Assembly: GCA_003509065.1 (NCBI GenBank) | Contig: DODG01000365.1 | Location: forward strand, 1-7,728 | Reading direction: 5' to 3' | DNA from: Acidobacteriota bacterium | GTDB lineage: Bacteria; Acidobacteriota; Vicinamibacteria; Vicinamibacterales; UBA823 | Length of the DNA stretch: 7,728 nt | Part shown: piece by piece, positions 5,959 to 7,728 of the stretch | How the letters are laid out: every line of letters begins with the position of its first letter | Position numbering within the stretch: the stretch's first letter is position 1 | Notes under the pieces: generated by a model | The model's database searches: none | The model's input: the letters and a program-made list of their open reading frames with translations, nothing else | What the model was told of the DNA's origin: nothing | Made by a program: the position numbers and the translations under genes

Positions 5959-7704
5959 TTATTTCAGTGTTATCGACTCTGGCCTATTCGGTAACACGTC
6001 CTGAGCATTGTATGGTGCCCATGCGTCAATTTTAGGACCGACAGCAAACAGCACCGCAGGGGCCTGGAACATTGGAACAAACAACATCTGTTCTGTCAGG
6101 TAGTCCTGAATCGTGATGTTATTACTGATCCTAACGTTAAGATCCTGTTCCGTAGCATTTTCCAACCCCAAGTCACACATTGCCTCTTCCATTGTGAAGC
6201 CAACAATGTGTCCTGCATTCGGGCAGATGTACCTCGCCGAAGTAGACCCAGGAATCCAGTTAATCCCGTGGGTAAACGGCACGTTGATGGTTTTATCTAC
6301 CGTTTGCGGCCGTCGAGCTGCGTATTCGGTCTTGTCAATCGTAATCTCAATTCCTAGTTCCTGGCGCCAGGCGGCAGCAACTGCCTCAGCTGCAGATTTT
6401 GTCCCGGGCCCGAAAGTGCTGGGAATCCATACCTCCATATCAAAACCGTCTGGGTATCCAGCATCTGCCAGATATGATCGGGCCTTATCTGTGTCGTATG
6501 GGATTAACCAGGAATCCTTGTGGGAAGGATCACTAGGCAAAATATTCTGCCATGCGTATATCGGACGACCTCTTCCCTCGAGAATATTCTCAATGATCGA
6601 CTCCTGATCAACAGCCATGGCTAACGCCCATCGAACCTTGCGCGCGCTTTCCATGTTAGCTGCATCTGCAGGATTGCCGATCCATGGGTAATCACCGCTG
6701 GACACGGCGTCATCAAAACCTGGCCGCGGCATCACTCCGGTCTCACATCCTGGACATTTTGTGTTCCAGTAATTTCCAGCCATCTGGAAACCCTGGGGCC
6801 GGGCTATACCAATCTCCTGCACACGTCCGTTGATTGCCTCAATAGCACCATTGATAGTCTGGGCTGGTAAATTGGCGATATCGACTTCACCTGTACGAAG
6901 CGCTGCCTCTCGAGTCGCTGCTTCTGGCATATGTACGACGGTTATAGAACTGACGTGGGCATCCGAGCCCGTCCAATGATCTTTGACGGCTTCGAGTGTT
7001 ACCTCGTCATCTGCGGTCCACGTTATAGCCTTGTACCGGCCTGTTCCTATTGGCGTCGCAGCGTACTCGGACTCACCCAAATCATCATATGCCTGCTTGT
7101 TCACTATAACGATTCCGTTAAAGCTCGCATTACCCATGAGCCAAGACCAAGTTGGATCGAAACCCCCGGTCTCGATATTCTGGCGCACCGTCATGGAATC
7201 AACGACATCGAAACCAAGTTTCATCTCTGGCCCAATCTCTTCAGCACCGTTATTCACCGAATCTGCGGCAAAAGCTTGGTTGAAAGTCCACGCGACATCT
7301 TCAGCGTCAACGGTACCCCATTTGCCACCATTCTCATGCCATGGGATATCGGGGCGAATCTTGAAAGTAATACTTGTAAGATCAGGAGATATCTCCCATG
7401 ACTCCGCAATTCCTTTATCTGATGGGCTGTATCCCGTGTGGTCCAAAGGCGGAGGTGCAGGTGGGGCAACATGAGGAGCCCTGACAATAGTCTCGTAAAC
7501 AGACAAGTCTTTACCAATTCCACCGCTGGCACGAATATCGCGCCTAGGATCTTGAATCATCGGTGGTACTTCTTCAACAGCTATAACAATGCTGCCTGCA
7601 CCCGCCGGACCTGAATCCCCACTACACGCAGCGACAAGAATTGTTAATGCTGAGAGTAGCGCCACAAATAACATTCGAAGCAAATATCGTTGAGTAAAAT
7701 GCAT
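5959..7704 (-). CDS. Peptide/nickel-type ABC transporter substrate-binding lipoprotein (SBP_bac_5)
   Basis: A 581-residue extracytoplasmic solute receptor. The N-terminus is a lipoprotein signal: basic MHFTQRYLLR, a hydrophobic stretch (11-24) and the lipobox VAAC, with C27 as the lipid-anchored residue, followed by a short Ser/Gly linker. The mature part has the family 5 layout: SVYETIV (68-74) in place of the usual YExL motif, the AESWEISPDLTSITFKIRPD block (100-119) with WHENGGKWGTVDAEDVAWTF (122-141), PIGTGRYK (218-225), a REAALRTGEVDIA motif (265-277), ARKVRWALAMAVDQESII (354-371) and KARSYLADAGYPDGF (407-421). It is somewhat longer than typical members; a Pro-rich insert (80-87) and a segment with CPGC (317-320) stand out. 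ATG 7704 has GGAG 10 bases upstream; the alternative Met11 lacks such a site. It delivers ligand to the two permeases. The ligand may be a peptide, opine, glycoside or other small molecule and cannot be told from sequence. Confidence 0.95.
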   Translation of the reverse strand: MHFTQRYLLRMLFVALLSALTILVAACSGDSGPAGAGSIVIAVEEVPPMIQDPRRDIRASGGIGKDLSVYETIVRAPHVAPPAPPPLDHTGYSPSDKGIAESWEISPDLTSITFKIRPDIPWHENGGKWGTVDAEDVAWTFNQAFAADSVNNGAEEIGPEMKLGFDVVDSMTVRQNIETGGFDPTWSWLMGNASFNGIVIVNKQAYDDLGESEYAATPIGTGRYKAITWTADDEVTLEAVKDHWTGSDAHVSSITVVHMPEAATREAALRTGEVDIANLPAQTINGAIEAINGRVQEIGIARPQGFQMAGNYWNTKCPGCETGVMPRPGFDDAVSSGDYPWIGNPADAANMESARKVRWALAMAVDQESIIENILEGRGRPIYAWQNILPSDPSHKDSWLIPYDTDKARSYLADAGYPDGFDMEVWIPSTFGPGTKSAAEAVAAAWRQELGIEITIDKTEYAARRPQTVDKTINVPFTHGINWIPGSTSARYICPNAGHIVGFTMEEAMCDLGLENATEQDLNVRISNNITIQDYLTEQMLFVPMFQAPAVLFAVGPKIDAWAPYNAQDVLPNRPESITLK

Positions 7705-7714
7705 TTTGTTTTTT

Positions 7715-7718
7715 CTCC
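7715..7718 (-). promoter_or_regulatory. Shine-Dalgarno site of the binding-protein gene
   Basis: Minus-strand GGAG followed by a ten-base A-rich spacer (AAAAAACAAA) before ATG 7704. As with the dehydrogenase and DUF3604 genes, the site sits inside an ATGGAG string whose ATG (7720) is out of frame with the gene. It supports Met1 over Met11 as the start. Confidence 0.65.
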
Positions 7719-7720
7719 AT

Positions 7721-7728
7721 GAACGTTC
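7721..7728. other. 8-bp perfect palindrome at the window edge
   Basis: GAACGTTC is its own reverse complement and lies just upstream of the Shine-Dalgarno of the first visible gene. It could be half of a longer operator, but the window ends here, so the flanking symmetry and any promoter cannot be judged. A palindrome this short is also common by chance. Confidence 0.2.

Noticed and set aside
6113..6607. Plus-strand open frame of 164 codons opposite the binding-protein gene
   Set aside because: Antisense shadow; the minus-strand frame carries a full family 5 binding-protein signature.
6983..7474. Plus-strand open frame of 163 codons opposite the binding-protein N-terminal half
   Set aside because: Overlaps another plus-strand frame and the real gene; no domain is seen.

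Overview
This window is a single-direction gene cluster: all six recognisable genes lie on the minus strand, so it reads from right (7728) to left (1). Transcription order is: (1) a secreted lipoprotein, the substrate-binding protein of a peptide/nickel-type (family 5) ABC importer, 7704-5959; (2) a 172-base spacer with two strong hairpins; (3) a DppB-like permease, 5786-4863; (4) a DppC-like permease, 4846-3989, starting with GTG; (5) a metal-dependent dehydrogenase of the glycerol-1-phosphate dehydrogenase / iron-containing alcohol dehydrogenase type, 3911-2853; (6) a large multidomain protein with a DUF3604 (PHP-like) metallohydrolase domain, 2796-487; (7) the first 130 codons of an FAD-dependent oxidoreductase of the DAO family, 392-1, cut by the window edge. 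No gene is supported on the plus strand. No tRNA, rRNA, CRISPR array, insertion sequence or phage gene was seen, and no gene-free stretch exceeds 172 bases.

The genes are closely spaced (gaps of 172, 16, 77, 56 and 94 bases) and co-directional, so they probably form one operon or two overlapping transcripts. The likely theme is uptake and catabolism of a small organic compound: the lipoprotein captures it outside the membrane, the two permeases carry it in, and the dehydrogenase, DUF3604 protein and FAD oxidoreductase process it. The substrate cannot be read from the sequence. Family 5 binding proteins take peptides, but also opines, glycosides, metal chelates and other small molecules, and three enzyme genes following the permeases argue for a catabolic cassette rather than general peptide feeding. 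The two ATPase subunits such an importer needs are not in the window.

The organism is a bacterium of roughly balanced base composition. The lipobox signal peptide, Shine-Dalgarno sites and style of the binding protein and DUF3604 protein remind me of uncultured, probably marine, Chloroflexota (SAR202-like) genomes that carry many such cassettes. This is an impression from recall, not a demonstrated placement.

The most notable non-coding structures are a 16-base tandem repeat that triplicates the Shine-Dalgarno/ATG start site of the DUF3604 gene, each copy in a different reading frame, and the pair of 12-bp hairpins between the binding-protein and permease genes, which probably set unequal expression of the two parts of the transporter. 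I found no clear sign of a wholly new biological system.
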